Shown: positions 25,900 to 34,175, numbered from the stretch's first letter. The stretch: 64,000 bases of DNA from Clostridiales bacterium (GCA_012719035.1 JAAYBD010000035.1:28219-92218); one strand, 5' to 3'. Notes: generated by a model from the letters alone, not told the origin. Numbers and translations: made by a program.

Positions 25900-25961
25900 T
25901 TGACAAATTAATCCGATGGAGACTATCATCTATTATAAACGCAAATGCGAATTATTTGCAA
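25900..25961. promoter_or_regulatory. Divergent znuA / znuCB promoters with Zur-like dyad
   Basis: For znuA: TTGACA (25900-25905) and TATCAT (25924-25929), 18-nt spacer. For znuC on the minus strand: TTGCAA (complement of 25956-25961) and TATAAT (complement of 25932-25937), 18-nt spacer. The dyad GCAAAT (25941-25946) / ATTTGC (25954-25959) fills the minus-strand spacer and lies just past the plus -10, so one bound repressor could block both. Zur as the ligand is inference. Confidence 0.65.
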
Positions 25962-25985
25962 GTAAAATCGGGAGGGCAAACGGTA

Positions 25986-26894
25986 ATGTTAAAAAAATGG
26001 ACAGTTTCTATATTGTGCCTGTCATTGATTTTGAGCTTTTCGGCTTGCGGCAGCGCGGAAACAGGAGATAAGGAAGAGGAAAAGCTGAAAGTATCCGTTA
26101 CATTTAACGCACTGAAAGAATTTACGGAAGCGGTCGGGGGAGACAAGGTGCAAATTTCAACGATTGTTCCCGATGGCGTAGAGCCGCATGATTTTGAACC
26201 TAAGGCGCGCGATCTGACCGCATTGAGTCAGGCACAGCTATTTGTCTACAATGGCTTGGGAATGGAAGCGTGGGTCGATAAGGCAATCGCCTCTGCCGAT
26301 GCTGAAAATCTTATTACTGTCGACGTATCGACGGGGATAACGCCCATCAAAAATAATGATGAGAAGGATATAGAGGAGCACGGGCAGTATGACCCGCATA
26401 TTTGGCTTAGCCTAAAGGATGCCGAAACCGCGGTGACGAATATTAAGGATGCACTCTCAAAGGCAGACCCGGGGAATAAGGAATATTATGAGCTTAATTG
26501 CAGCGGCTACATTTCAAAATTAGAAAGCCTGTATAGCGAGTACAGCGAGAAGTTCGGGGCGCTTGAGAAAAAGAGTTTTGTTACAGGACATGCCGCGTTT
26601 GCCTATCTTTGCAGAGACTTCGGACTGGAACAAAAAAGCGTGGAAGATGTTTTTGCAGAGGGGGAGCCGGGCGCGCGCACGCTCACGGAGCTTGTAGAGT
26701 ACTGCAAGAGCAATGATATAACGACGGTTTTTGCCGAAGAGATGGCAAGCCCCGAAGTGTCGGAAACATTGGCGCGGGCGGCGGGAGCCGAACTTGAGAC
26801 CATTTATACGATTGAAAGCGCAGAGGATGGTAAAACATATCTTGAACGTATGGAGGAAAATCTGAAAAAGATATATTCAAGCCTTTCCGAATAA
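25986..26894 (+). CDS. znuA: Zinc-binding lipoprotein of ABC transporter
   Basis: The ATG at 25986 follows GGGAGGGCAAACGGTA; an upstream in-frame extension is not supported. The 302-aa product has a lipoprotein signal (MLKKWTVSILCLSLIL, lipobox FSAC) and a cluster A-I fold with metal ligands in GVEPHDFEPKARDL, QYDPHIWLSL and VTGHAAFAYLCRDFGL (three His) and a C-terminal acidic residue in FAEEMASPEV. It captures Zn2+ outside the membrane and hands it to ZnuB. A short Glu/His-containing loop (NNDEKDIEEHGQYDP) precedes the second His; it is much shorter than the His-rich loop of many ZnuA proteins. Confidence 0.92.
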   Translation: MLKKWTVSILCLSLILSFSACGSAETGDKEEEKLKVSVTFNALKEFTEAVGGDKVQISTIVPDGVEPHDFEPKARDLTALSQAQLFVYNGLGMEAWVDKAIASADAENLITVDVSTGITPIKNNDEKDIEEHGQYDPHIWLSLKDAETAVTNIKDALSKADPGNKEYYELNCSGYISKLESLYSEYSEKFGALEKKSFVTGHAAFAYLCRDFGLEQKSVEDVFAEGEPGARTLTELVEYCKSNDITTVFAEEMASPEVSETLARAAGAELETIYTIESAEDGKTYLERMEENLKKIYSSLSE

Positions 26895-26903
26895 TGTATA
26901 GGC

Positions 26904-26942
26904 AAAAGGGCGCCGCCGTTAAAAAACGATGACGCCCTTTTT
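26904..26942. terminator. Convergent terminator
   Basis: AAAAGGGCG and CGCCCTTTT arms enclose a GC-rich loop (about 20 nt). It lies between znuA and the minus gene ending at 26947. Confidence 0.8.
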
Positions 26943-26946
26943 GATT

Positions 26947-27435
26947 TCAGCTATTTGCTTTTATGAGTTCCATTGAAGCTTTTCCTGTTATATGTTCTAT
27001 TTCAAGTCCTATGACACACACAGTTTTCCAGCTTGCGTCAATTTCCTTCCTGTTTTTCTCACCGTTAGAGGGGGAGTATTTTTGAGCTAAATACTCAAGT
27101 GCCGCCAGTTTTTCGTCATCATCCCCAATAATCCGGACGCGTCCGAAAGCGATTGCACTTTTATAAATAGTCGTGAGCTTTTCCGGAACGACTTCGTCCC
27201 TCTCGACCACACAGAAAGAAGCCTTGCCGCTGTTTTTTATTGCGTCTATCTTATGTCCTTGATCGGCGCTGTGAAAATAAATTTTTCCGTCGGCATACAC
27301 ATAGCTGAGAGGAACGGCATATGGATATTCATCGTCGCCTGTGAGAGCCAAAATCCCGTATGAGTTATTTTTAAAAATTTCTATAGTATCTTCCTGAGAC
27401 ATCTCCTGCTTAAAACGGCGCATTTTTCTTATCAT
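26947..27435 (-). CDS. Pyridoxamine 5'-phosphate oxidase-like flavin protein (NimA type)
   Basis: The start at 27435 (163 aa, MIRKMRRFKQEM) has GAGGAAACTTAT in front; an ATG 33 nt earlier lacks a ribosome site. The protein is a split-barrel flavin-binding fold: GILALTGDDEYPYAVPLSY (strands for FMN), IYFHSADQGHKIDAI (phosphate-binding) and KASFCVVERDE. The NimA-like/5-nitroimidazole reductase group often acts on FMN or F420-like cofactors. The substrate is unknown. Monocistronic. Confidence 0.85.
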   Translation of the reverse strand: MIRKMRRFKQEMSQEDTIEIFKNNSYGILALTGDDEYPYAVPLSYVYADGKIYFHSADQGHKIDAIKNSGKASFCVVERDEVVPEKLTTIYKSAIAFGRVRIIGDDDEKLAALEYLAQKYSPSNGEKNRKEIDASWKTVCVIGLEIEHITGKASMELIKANS

Positions 27436-27649
27436 ATAAGTTTCCTCGCATATATCAAATTTCATCATGCGTAACCGGACTTTGGAGGAAGCTTACCATA
27501 TAGAGGAGAAATATTCAAGCGTTCCGGCTTCTTAAAGACTTACACTATGCTTTCATTTCCTCTCATATTAATCGACAAGTTCTGCATTCTGTGATATCAT
27601 AATATCGCCTTGTGATAACAGACTTTTACGCTAAAGGAGATTGAATATC

Positions 27650-28000
27650 ATGCTGTTTATATGCTATCCAAGATGCACGACCTGCCGAAAAGCCCGTGAG
27701 TATCTTGACTCTCGCGGCATAAAGTATGATTTTCGGGATATAAAGCTGGACAAACCTGCAGAAGATGAATTGAGAAAATGGTATAAACTCAGCGCTTTGC
27801 CTCTCCGCCGCTTTTTCAATACCAGCGGACAGCAGTACAGATCGCTTGGATTAAAGGACAAAATACCGGCTATGAGCGAGGATGAGCAGCTTGCACTTCT
27901 TGCAACGGATGGTCTGCTTGTAAAGCGTCCTATATTGGTCGGCGATGACTTTGTTCTGCTCGGTTTCAATCAGGAAGAATGGGATGAACGCTTGAAATAG
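27650..28000 (+). CDS. ArsC/Spx-family thioredoxin-fold protein
   Basis: ATG 27650 (116 aa) has AAAGGAGA 9 nt upstream; a TTG at 27641 is less likely. It begins MLFICYPRCTTCRKAREYL with a CTTC redox pair (CxxC) in the thioredoxin position, then RDIKLDKPAEDELRKW and RPILVGDDFVLLGF. This is the YffB/arsenate-reductase-like group (116-119 aa is normal). True arsenate reduction is uncertain since no ars genes are near. Spx-type regulators also share this fold. Confidence 0.88.
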   Translation: MLFICYPRCTTCRKAREYLDSRGIKYDFRDIKLDKPAEDELRKWYKLSALPLRRFFNTSGQQYRSLGLKDKIPAMSEDEQLALLATDGLLVKRPILVGDDFVLLGFNQEEWDERLK

Positions 28001-28051
28001 CATTTCACCGCACTGCTCCGGCAATAGTAAATTTATATGAATACTAAAAAA

Positions 28052-28085
28052 CAGCGGATACCGCATTGCGGTATCCGCTGCATTT
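28052..28085. terminator. Terminator after the ArsC-like gene
   Basis: CAGCGGATACCGC (28052-28064) pairs perfectly with 28068-28080 around a 3-nt loop, followed by CATTT. Confidence 0.8.
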
Positions 28086-28275
28086 GTTTGGAATATAAAA
28101 AGGAGAAAGCGCAATCAAATTAAAACAAATCTATAATTTGTCCTGATATCAAATGAAACCTTTTGACAGAGTTTTGAAAAGAGTTTTTGCCTATCCTGCC
28201 AGCGCACTTGATATGCCTGCGATATGACGTGTTTTTCCACATATAAACTTAATAATACCAGATGTGTTAAGTGCC

Positions 28276-28941
28276 TTACTTATATAAGCCATATGTTTTG
28301 TTTACGTCCTGAATAAAGAGAATACCTTTGCCGGACTCATCTAATTTTAGATGTTCCCTTATTGAAGAAACAATTGCATCGGTATTTTCGACTTCCGAAA
28401 GGATGATGACCATCTCTTTTTCTGGTTCGATCTCCATGGAAAAGAGTTTGCTGGTCTCGTGAATTCCCGAACCCCGCGCATTGATTATGGTGCCGCCTTT
28501 AGAGCCTGCCTCAGTTGCCGCCTCGATTACATATTCTGCTTTGCCCTTATCCACAATTACAGTTATAGCGTGATACATCGGAATATCCACACCTCTTTCT
28601 TCAATAAGACTGTCTATTCTACCTATCCTTGTTCCTATTAAGGAACGGATGGAGGTAGTGAACGCAATGCCGTGATTTGGCTTTTCAAACTTAAATTCTT
28701 TATTCAATTTCTCAAGCGCCTGATATATCGTATTTCTGTCGGCAACCATAAATACGATCTCTTTTCTTATATCGGACAGACCCAAAAATTCTAAAATTCG
28801 ATTATTTACGGTACCCTTGCCAAGTAATATAGTACCCCCGGGGATGCCGTGGCTCTTAGCTGCATGCAGCAATTTGCTCCCCAGACCGAAATTTACTATA
28901 ATACAGGTTCGTTCTATATTTATAGTTTCAGAATTAATCAT
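28276..28941 (-). CDS. Tandem P-II-like regulatory protein
   Basis: The 221-aa protein has two copies of a P-II-like (GlnB-fold) domain. The first (about 8-108) has SKLLHAAKSHGIPGGTILLG, the second (about 118-221) has EYVIEAATEAGSKGGTIINA; both show the G-x-GGT strand-loop common to the superfamily. GlnB proteins sense nucleotides, but the Tyr-bearing T-loop is not evident. It overlaps the upstream DUF1538 gene by 8 nt, a pairing seen widely with DUF1538 transporters, so it probably gates that membrane protein. The effector is unknown. Confidence 0.8.
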   Translation of the reverse strand: MINSETINIERTCIIVNFGLGSKLLHAAKSHGIPGGTILLGKGTVNNRILEFLGLSDIRKEIVFMVADRNTIYQALEKLNKEFKFEKPNHGIAFTTSIRSLIGTRIGRIDSLIEERGVDIPMYHAITVIVDKGKAEYVIEAATEAGSKGGTIINARGSGIHETSKLFSMEIEPEKEMVIILSEVENTDAIVSSIREHLKLDESGKGILFIQDVNKTYGLYK

Positions 28942-30427
28942 TGACTCTTTCGATTCCTCCTTTTTTTGATTTTACTTTAAAAATCAAACCTAATATTTGC
29001 AAAGCAATCAGAGGTGTCAGTGCAACCATAGCAATCATTCCAAATCCGTCTACCATGACGTTTGCCCCCTCTATCGCTTCGGCAGCGCCTTGAGCAAAGG
29101 CTAATATAAAAGTGGCAGTCATCGGACCAGAAGCAACACCTCCCGAATCAAAAGCAATGCCAACAAAGAGTGACGGAACAATATAAGCCATTGCGAGTGA
29201 AATAATATAACCGGGCAATAGATAGTGCCACAATTGGATTCCGGGAACGACTATTCTAATCATAGACAATGCGACCGCAAAACCGACTCCTATAGAAAGC
29301 GAGAGCATTACGATGCTCCGTTTTACATATCCGCTTGTAACGTCCTCTATTTGATGAGTTAAAACATAAACAGCCGGTTCGGCCAATATCGTAACGAAGC
29401 CTAAGACGAATCCAATAATAATTAGATATGCTTTGTTATCCAAAGATGCCACGCTGTGACCGATGACAACTCCCACATCCATAAAGCCGGCATTAACGCC
29501 AACTAAAAACAGAACAAGCCCTATGAATGTAAATAATATACCAAAAAGAATTTTTCTGAAAGCGTTTCTGGATAATTTAAATACTGCTCTTTGAAATATT
29601 ATGAAAATTAAAAGGATAGGAAACAGCGCCAAAAGGACCTCGTATGACACTTTGGGAATTTGCTGAATAAAATTGCTCATGATTGACGCCGGTGCTGCTT
29701 CATGATATTCAAGGCTTGCTGTAATTGTATCACTCTTTGAGATGATGCTCATTATCATAACAGCTATTATAGCACCTGTAGACGCAATTGCAACCAAACC
29801 GAAACTGTCCTTTTCAGAGGCTTTACTATCTTTTTTCATCGCGGAAACACCGACGGCAAGGGCCAAAATGAACGGAACTGTGAGCGCGCCGGTCGTTGCA
29901 CCAGAAGCGTCAAAAGATATCGCCAAAAACTCTGGTGATGTAAAGAAAGATAGCACCAAGATAACGGAATACAATATCAATAATATCCTATTCAGAGGGA
30001 TATTGTACACGATTCTTGTAAGACCTAAAGAAAGCATTGCCGCTATTCCTATGGATACGATAATAACAATACTCGTTTTAGAAATCAAGCCTGATGTGAC
30101 AAGATCAACTTGTCCCGCAAGAATATGAAGGTCAGGTTCGGCAATTGAAATGAAAAAGCCGAGCAGCAGACCGGAGAAAATGACTACCAATAATTTATTT
30201 GTTTTCGCTATGGAGGAGCCCATTATGTTGCCGACAGGACTTATTCCTATATCAACGCCAAACAGGAAAATGGATAATCCGATAATTATTAGTAAAGCGC
30301 CCGCGAGAAATCCTAAGAGCATCGAGGTATCAAGAGGCGCTATAGTGAAATGTAAAATCAATACTATGACTGTAATAGGAAGAACAGAGTACATAACCTC
30401 TTTAACTCGGGAAAATAACACATTCAA
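28934..30427 (-). CDS. DUF1538 membrane transport protein, internally duplicated
   Basis: The product is 497 aa with about 12-14 membrane helices in two similar halves. The motif GLSIFLFGVDIGISPVGNIMG (first half) repeats as GLVLFLVGVNAGFMDVGVVIG (second half), and AISFDASGATTGALTVPFI repeats as GIAFDSGGVASGPMTATFI. The DUF1538 family is a putative transporter; related Ump proteins have been proposed to be Na+/H+ antiporters, which I cannot confirm here. Start is TTG 30427 with AAAGGAATGAG upstream. The P-II-like partner follows. A leader of nearly 400 nt with its own promoter lies upstream. Confidence 0.85.
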   Translation of the reverse strand: MNVLFSRVKEVMYSVLPITVIVLILHFTIAPLDTSMLLGFLAGALLIIIGLSIFLFGVDIGISPVGNIMGSSIAKTNKLLVVIFSGLLLGFFISIAEPDLHILAGQVDLVTSGLISKTSIVIIVSIGIAAMLSLGLTRIVYNIPLNRILLILYSVILVLSFFTSPEFLAISFDASGATTGALTVPFILALAVGVSAMKKDSKASEKDSFGLVAIASTGAIIAVMIMSIISKSDTITASLEYHEAAPASIMSNFIQQIPKVSYEVLLALFPILLIFIIFQRAVFKLSRNAFRKILFGILFTFIGLVLFLVGVNAGFMDVGVVIGHSVASLDNKAYLIIIGFVLGFVTILAEPAVYVLTHQIEDVTSGYVKRSIVMLSLSIGVGFAVALSMIRIVVPGIQLWHYLLPGYIISLAMAYIVPSLFVGIAFDSGGVASGPMTATFILAFAQGAAEAIEGANVMVDGFGMIAMVALTPLIALQILGLIFKVKSKKGGIERVND

Positions 30428-30477
30428 ATAAATCTCATTCCTTTCTATCTAATACAATTATATAAATCAGCAGAAAT

Positions 30478-30492
30478 TAGCATCACCTCAAT
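30478..30492 (-). repeat. 15-nt leader repeat, copy 1
   Basis: TAGCATCACCTCAAT occurs here and at 31849-31863. On the minus strand it reads ATTGAGGTGATGCTA, a ribosome site overlapping an ATG. The short frame that follows (MLISADLYNCIR) stops after 12 codons. Confidence 0.5.
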
Positions 30493-30643
30493 CTTTTGAA
30501 ATTGTTAGTAGAGTTAATCTTAAAGAGTATGCATACATACACTTTTTGAAGCTGCCATATATAATTTAATTTGTCCATATCTTTTCTGGGCATATGATAT
30601 TATTTGGAATGCTCGGTTTTATAAACGTGATTTTCCGATAAAA

Positions 30644-30800
30644 GACTGCTTTTAATATTTTATAGCAGCCCTATTCCATACATAAATTTATGAACGGGAT
30701 ATTTTTTATCATTATATTCTGCTTCGCTGACAGCTTGTTTAAAAGCAAGGTTAAATCAAGCGTTTCACCTCCCGAATAAAGGTATATTTTAAGCGTCCTT
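30644..30800 (-). ncRNA. Candidate short transcript or leader before DUF1538
   Basis: A strong minus-strand promoter (30807-30835) is followed about 130 nt later by a terminator-like hairpin: GGCTGCT/AGCAGTC (30644-30670) with a T-run. Between them lies GGGAGGTG, but no normal start codon follows at proper spacing; a frame ending LCME stops at 30671, directly before the hairpin. It may be a small RNA, a decayed small gene, or an attenuated leader of the DUF1538 operon. Nothing else is seen from 30493 to 30643. Confidence 0.35.
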
Positions 30801-30806
30801 AGAATA

Positions 30807-30835
30807 ATCGTATAGAAAATATTAGAGATTGTCAA
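30807..30835 (-). promoter_or_regulatory. Strong sigma-A promoter, leftward
   Basis: On the minus strand TTGACA (complement of 30830-30835) and TACGAT (complement of 30807-30812) have a 17-nt spacer. It drives transcription toward the candidate short unit and the DUF1538 gene. Confidence 0.65.
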
Positions 30836-31048
30836 CAAAATATGACTGTGAAAATGGGCATTATTTTTAGCCAAAATGCTATTGAAACATTTGAAATTCC
30901 ATTCAGACAGTCTGAAATACGAGCAGATAAGGGCGCAAAAAACGGCCGTTTGCTTTATAAGCGAAGGACAGGCTGTGCTATCCCGCCATTTGCGGCTTTC
31001 GCTTTAAAATTTATGCAGGGCTAAACTTTTGCCCGCAAATAAAGAAAA

Positions 31049-31080
31049 CCCTCTCATGGAATTATCATTCCTTGAGAGGG
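31049..31080. terminator. Terminator hairpin near the Xre gene
   Basis: CCCTCTCA plus GGAAT pairs with ATTCC plus TGAGAGGG (31049-31080) with one opposed mismatch. On the minus strand it follows the Xre gene (ends 31115) and is followed by TTTTC, so it likely ends that transcript. Confidence 0.75.
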
Positions 31081-31114
31081 ATAATAATGACCACAATTTA
31101 AACTTTATACAGCT

Positions 31115-31414
31115 CTAACTGACAGATATTTTTTGAAGTATTCTAAGAAGCATTTTTTGATAGTTGTATTTTTTGCTGCTCAGATCCTCTTCAAAAAACA
31201 TTATTGTGGATTTGCTTACATTCAGTGCCTTGCTATACTTTTCTATAATATCAATCGATGGTGTGTCCTTTATTCCTCTTTCAATTTCAGTTATATATGA
31301 TGCTGAAATACCTGTTTTAGACGACAGCTCCTTAATAGATAAATCGTTGGAAATTCTTAATAATCTTAGAACTTCACATATAGCTTTCTTATCACTTATA
31401 TCTTTATTTATCAA
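31115..31414 (-). CDS. Xre-family HTH regulator
   Basis: TTG 31414 (99 aa) is chosen because GGCGGAAG lies 7-10 nt before it; a TTG at 31438 would add eight residues without a ribosome site. The domain runs AICEVLRLLRISNDLSIKEL, TGISASYITEIERG, SIDIIEKYSKALNVS, a complete Cro/C1-type HTH, followed by a short tail (FFEEDLSSKKYNY). It is next to a small 51-aa gene on the same strand and may be co-transcribed. The target is unknown. Confidence 0.8.
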   Translation of the reverse strand: MINKDISDKKAICEVLRLLRISNDLSIKELSSKTGISASYITEIERGIKDTPSIDIIEKYSKALNVSKSTIMFFEEDLSSKKYNYQKMLLRILQKISVS

Positions 31415-31495
31415 TGATGCTTCCGCCTTTCCTTCCAAATATAAGTGGCCGAGATAGGTGTCATAAGTTATGCCTCTGCAAAATAAAAGTAAGCG

Positions 31496-31651
31496 CTAAT
31501 TGGTAAGAAGCTTGTCTACCAACCATATGATAAAGGCTATCAAATCCTGAAGAACCCGGTGCTCAAGAAGCCATTTGACTACTAAAACGAACCGGCTCCA
31601 CCTGTGGATACGTTTTTCTCTTTTAGTTTGTTCTGATGGTCGTTGTTTCAT
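31496..31651 (-). CDS. Small basic membrane-associated protein, 51 aa
   Basis: ATG 31651 has an excellent ribosome site (AAGGAGAACGCTT). The 51-aa product begins MKQRPSEQTKREKRIHRWSR, strongly basic, followed by two hydrophobic/amphipathic stretches (FVLVVKWLLEH; LIAFIIWLVDKLL) that could span or lie on the membrane. I know no family. A promoter lies at 31868-31896, giving a 5' leader of about 210 nt, and the Xre gene is 81 nt downstream. A holin-like peptide or toxin and a regulated partner of the Xre protein are both possible, without proof. Confidence 0.6.
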   Translation of the reverse strand: MKQRPSEQTKREKRIHRWSRFVLVVKWLLEHRVLQDLIAFIIWLVDKLLTN

Positions 31652-31848
31652 AAGCGTTCTCCTTATGTAACATTTACGGTGTGATTTCGAATGTTAATTC
31701 TCTCGCATACCTTGGACATCAGCAACATAATGTGCATCCGACAATTTACTGACCGACGGTAATTGCGTACCCGTAATGAAAAACCTCAGAACTCATTCTT
31801 TCCCAGCAGTTTATTTATAGATATAAAGATAGATATCAATACACTACA

Positions 31849-31863
31849 TAGCATCACCTCAAT
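31849..31863 (-). repeat. 15-nt leader repeat, copy 2
   Basis: Identical to 30478-30492. Here it lies just after a strong promoter; the ATG in GATGCT opens a 22-codon hydrophobic frame, while the next ATG is followed at once by TAG. Confidence 0.5.
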
Positions 31864-31867
31864 TTCC

Positions 31868-31896
31868 ATATTAGCATAATTATGGAAAAATGTCAA
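31868..31896 (-). promoter_or_regulatory. Strong sigma-A promoter, leftward
   Basis: On the minus strand TTGACA (complement of 31891-31896) and TAATAT (complement of 31868-31873) have a 17-nt spacer. CCATA...TATGG symmetry around the -10 could be an operator. Confidence 0.7.
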
Positions 31897-32066
31897 CCAC
31901 TACAGTGAATTATATTCGCTATAGTCGCCGAAATATGCCCTTAGCGCTAAATTATTATCAGCATTTATAAACTATTGCGCCTCTCTGTGTCCCTTGCGAG
32001 ATGGACCCGAATAATAAGGGAATGTCTTGGAATACTATGGATATTCAAATAAAAGGAGAGGATTTT

Positions 32067-34175
32067 ATGTCTTTTCATACAGAAAACGGTGACAGCAGTA
32101 TGCTCAAAACGAAGCAAATGGAAGCATACGTGGTGGATAATAAAAATCAAAAACTGACCACAGACAACGCCGTTAGGGTTTCAAGTACCGACGACTCCCT
32201 CAAAGTTGGCGAGAGGGGACCCACTCTACTTGAGGATGTGCATTTTCGTGAGAAGATTACGCATTTCGACCACGAACGCATACCCGAACGGGTGGTACAC
32301 GCGCGCGGTTCGGGCGCGCATGGATATTTTGAGCTGTATGAATCCATGGCTGAATACACAATGGCGGATTTTTTGCAGGATCCCGCAGTTAAAACACCCG
32401 TATTTGTGCGCTTTTCCACAGTGGTCGGCTCACGCGGTTCCTCGGATACCACCCGCGACGTGCGCGGCTTCGCTACGAAATTTTATACCCGCAGCGGAAA
32501 TTACGATTTGGTGGGCAACAATATGCCCGTATTTTTTATTCAGGACGCAATAAAATTTCCTGATATTGTACACGCTATCAAGCCGGAGCCGAATAACGAA
32601 ATACCGCAGGCAACTGCGGCACACGACACATTTTGGGATTTCGTAGTCAACACGCCTGAAACGGCACACATGGTGATGTGGCTGATGTCCGACAGGGGTA
32701 TTCCAAGAAGCTTCCGCATGATGGAAGGATTCGGGGTAAATACCTTCCGCTTCGTCAACGCACAGGGTAAGGCGCGTTTCGTCAAGTTCCACTGGAAACC
32801 AATGCTCGGTGTACACTCTCTGGCAATGGACGAGGCACAGAAACTTTCCGGTAAAGACCCTGACTTCCATCGGCGTGACCTTTGGGAGGCGATAGAGCGG
32901 GGCAGCTATCCGGAATATGAGCTTGGCGTGCAGATGCTTGAGGAGGAACAAGAGTTTGATTTCGACTTCGATATTTTAGACCCTACCAAGTTCTGGCCTG
33001 AGGAGATAATTCCCGTAAAGATTATCGGCAAGATGACTCTCAATAAAAACGTTGATAATTTCTTCGCAGAAACCGAACAGGTGGCGTTTTGCCCCGCCAA
33101 CATCGTCCCGGGCATAGACTTCAGCAACGACCCGCTTTTACAGGGGCGGCTGTTTTCCTACGAGGATACTCAGCTTTCCCGTCTTGGCGGACCGAATTTC
33201 CGAGAGATACCCATTAACCGACCTGTTGCGCCCGTCCACAACAACCAGCGTGACGGTATGCATAGAATGACAATAAACCCCGGACCCGTAAGCTATTTCC
33301 CAAATTCGATAGCGCAAAATTCACCCTCCACTGCCAGCAGGGAGGAAGGAGGCTTCGTGCATTATGCTGAGCGCGTAGACGGTCAGAAAATACGTGCGCG
33401 CAGTGACAGCTTCCGCGACCATTTCCGTCAGGCCACACTGTTTTGGAACAGTATGTCGGCGGAGGAAAAGAAGCATATCATTAATGGATTTCACTACGAG
33501 GCGGGCAGTGTAAAGGATAAAAGCATAAGGCAGAAAGTAGTGGATATGTTTGCCAATGTTTCGCCGGAGCTTGCAAAAGCAATCGCGCCGGGACTTGGCG
33601 TTACTGCACCTATTAACGTGATTCCAAACTACATGAAGTCCGCGTCCCCTGCCGTAAGTCAGGAAAATACGATAAAATCCCCGGCGACAAGAAAAGTTGC
33701 AATCCTTGTGGAGAACGGGTTTTGCCCCGTATCGGTGCAAAGCATGACTGAGGCGCTGAAAGCGGTAAACGCAGTCGTCGAGACGGTGAGTATAAACCGC
33801 AGCGTTCTTACGGGCAAGGACGGCATGCTGCTTGAACCCAACAAAGATTTTACAACCACGCACGCCACGTTTTATGACGCAGTATATGTACCCGGCGGCG
33901 ACCACGTAAGCGCTCTGGCGCAAAACAAGGATGCCCGCGGCTTTATAAACGACTGCCTGAATCACTATAAGACCATCGGTGCATCGAACGAAGGAATGGA
34001 ATTGCTCAAGGCTACGGAAGCGGCGGTACTGGCGCAGAATCTCCTTGACGCACAAAATACGCCCAAAGTGTTTGAGGGTATGGTAGCGATACAAAATTCC
34101 TCCGACCTCCAGCCGTTTTTTGCAGAGTTTATTAACCAGCTTTCAATGCATCGTCACTGGTCAAGACCTGTTTGA
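32067..34175 (+). CDS. katE: Large-subunit (clade 2) catalase, HPII type
   Basis: ATG 32067 follows AAAGGAGAGGATTTT; an upstream in-frame ATG (32001) has no ribosome site. The 702-aa haem enzyme breaks down H2O2. It has VVHARGSGAHGYFE with the catalytic His, MPVFFIQDAIKFPD with the distal Asn region and RLFSYEDTQLSRLGG with the haem-ligating Tyr. Residues from about 555 form the flavodoxin/DJ-1-like domain (KVAILVENGFCPVSVQSM, YVPGGDHVSAL) unique to large catalases. Haem is needed, which is unusual for a likely anaerobe. Neighbours do not explain it, so horizontal transfer is possible. Confidence 0.95.
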   Translation: MSFHTENGDSSMLKTKQMEAYVVDNKNQKLTTDNAVRVSSTDDSLKVGERGPTLLEDVHFREKITHFDHERIPERVVHARGSGAHGYFELYESMAEYTMADFLQDPAVKTPVFVRFSTVVGSRGSSDTTRDVRGFATKFYTRSGNYDLVGNNMPVFFIQDAIKFPDIVHAIKPEPNNEIPQATAAHDTFWDFVVNTPETAHMVMWLMSDRGIPRSFRMMEGFGVNTFRFVNAQGKARFVKFHWKPMLGVHSLAMDEAQKLSGKDPDFHRRDLWEAIERGSYPEYELGVQMLEEEQEFDFDFDILDPTKFWPEEIIPVKIIGKMTLNKNVDNFFAETEQVAFCPANIVPGIDFSNDPLLQGRLFSYEDTQLSRLGGPNFREIPINRPVAPVHNNQRDGMHRMTINPGPVSYFPNSIAQNSPSTASREEGGFVHYAERVDGQKIRARSDSFRDHFRQATLFWNSMSAEEKKHIINGFHYEAGSVKDKSIRQKVVDMFANVSPELAKAIAPGLGVTAPINVIPNYMKSASPAVSQENTIKSPATRKVAILVENGFCPVSVQSMTEALKAVNAVVETVSINRSVLTGKDGMLLEPNKDFTTTHATFYDAVYVPGGDHVSALAQNKDARGFINDCLNHYKTIGASNEGMELLKATEAAVLAQNLLDAQNTPKVFEGMVAIQNSSDLQPFFAEFINQLSMHRHWSRPV

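Larger units (their letters stand above)
31652..32066. other. Intergenic region between small gene and catalase
   Basis: About 415 nt carry the leftward promoter (31868-31896), the second 15-nt leader repeat, a 22-codon frame after it (begins MLCSVLISIFISI) and the catalase leader. No other gene is apparent. Confidence 0.5.

Noticed and set aside
30842..31024. 60-codon plus-strand frame
   Set aside because: Good start position only; no ribosome site, mixed composition, and it overlaps the divergent promoter region.
33321..34094. Open frame of 257 codons on the minus strand
   Set aside because: Antisense to the catalase C-terminal domain; Cys/Arg/Tyr-rich composition typical of shadow frames.
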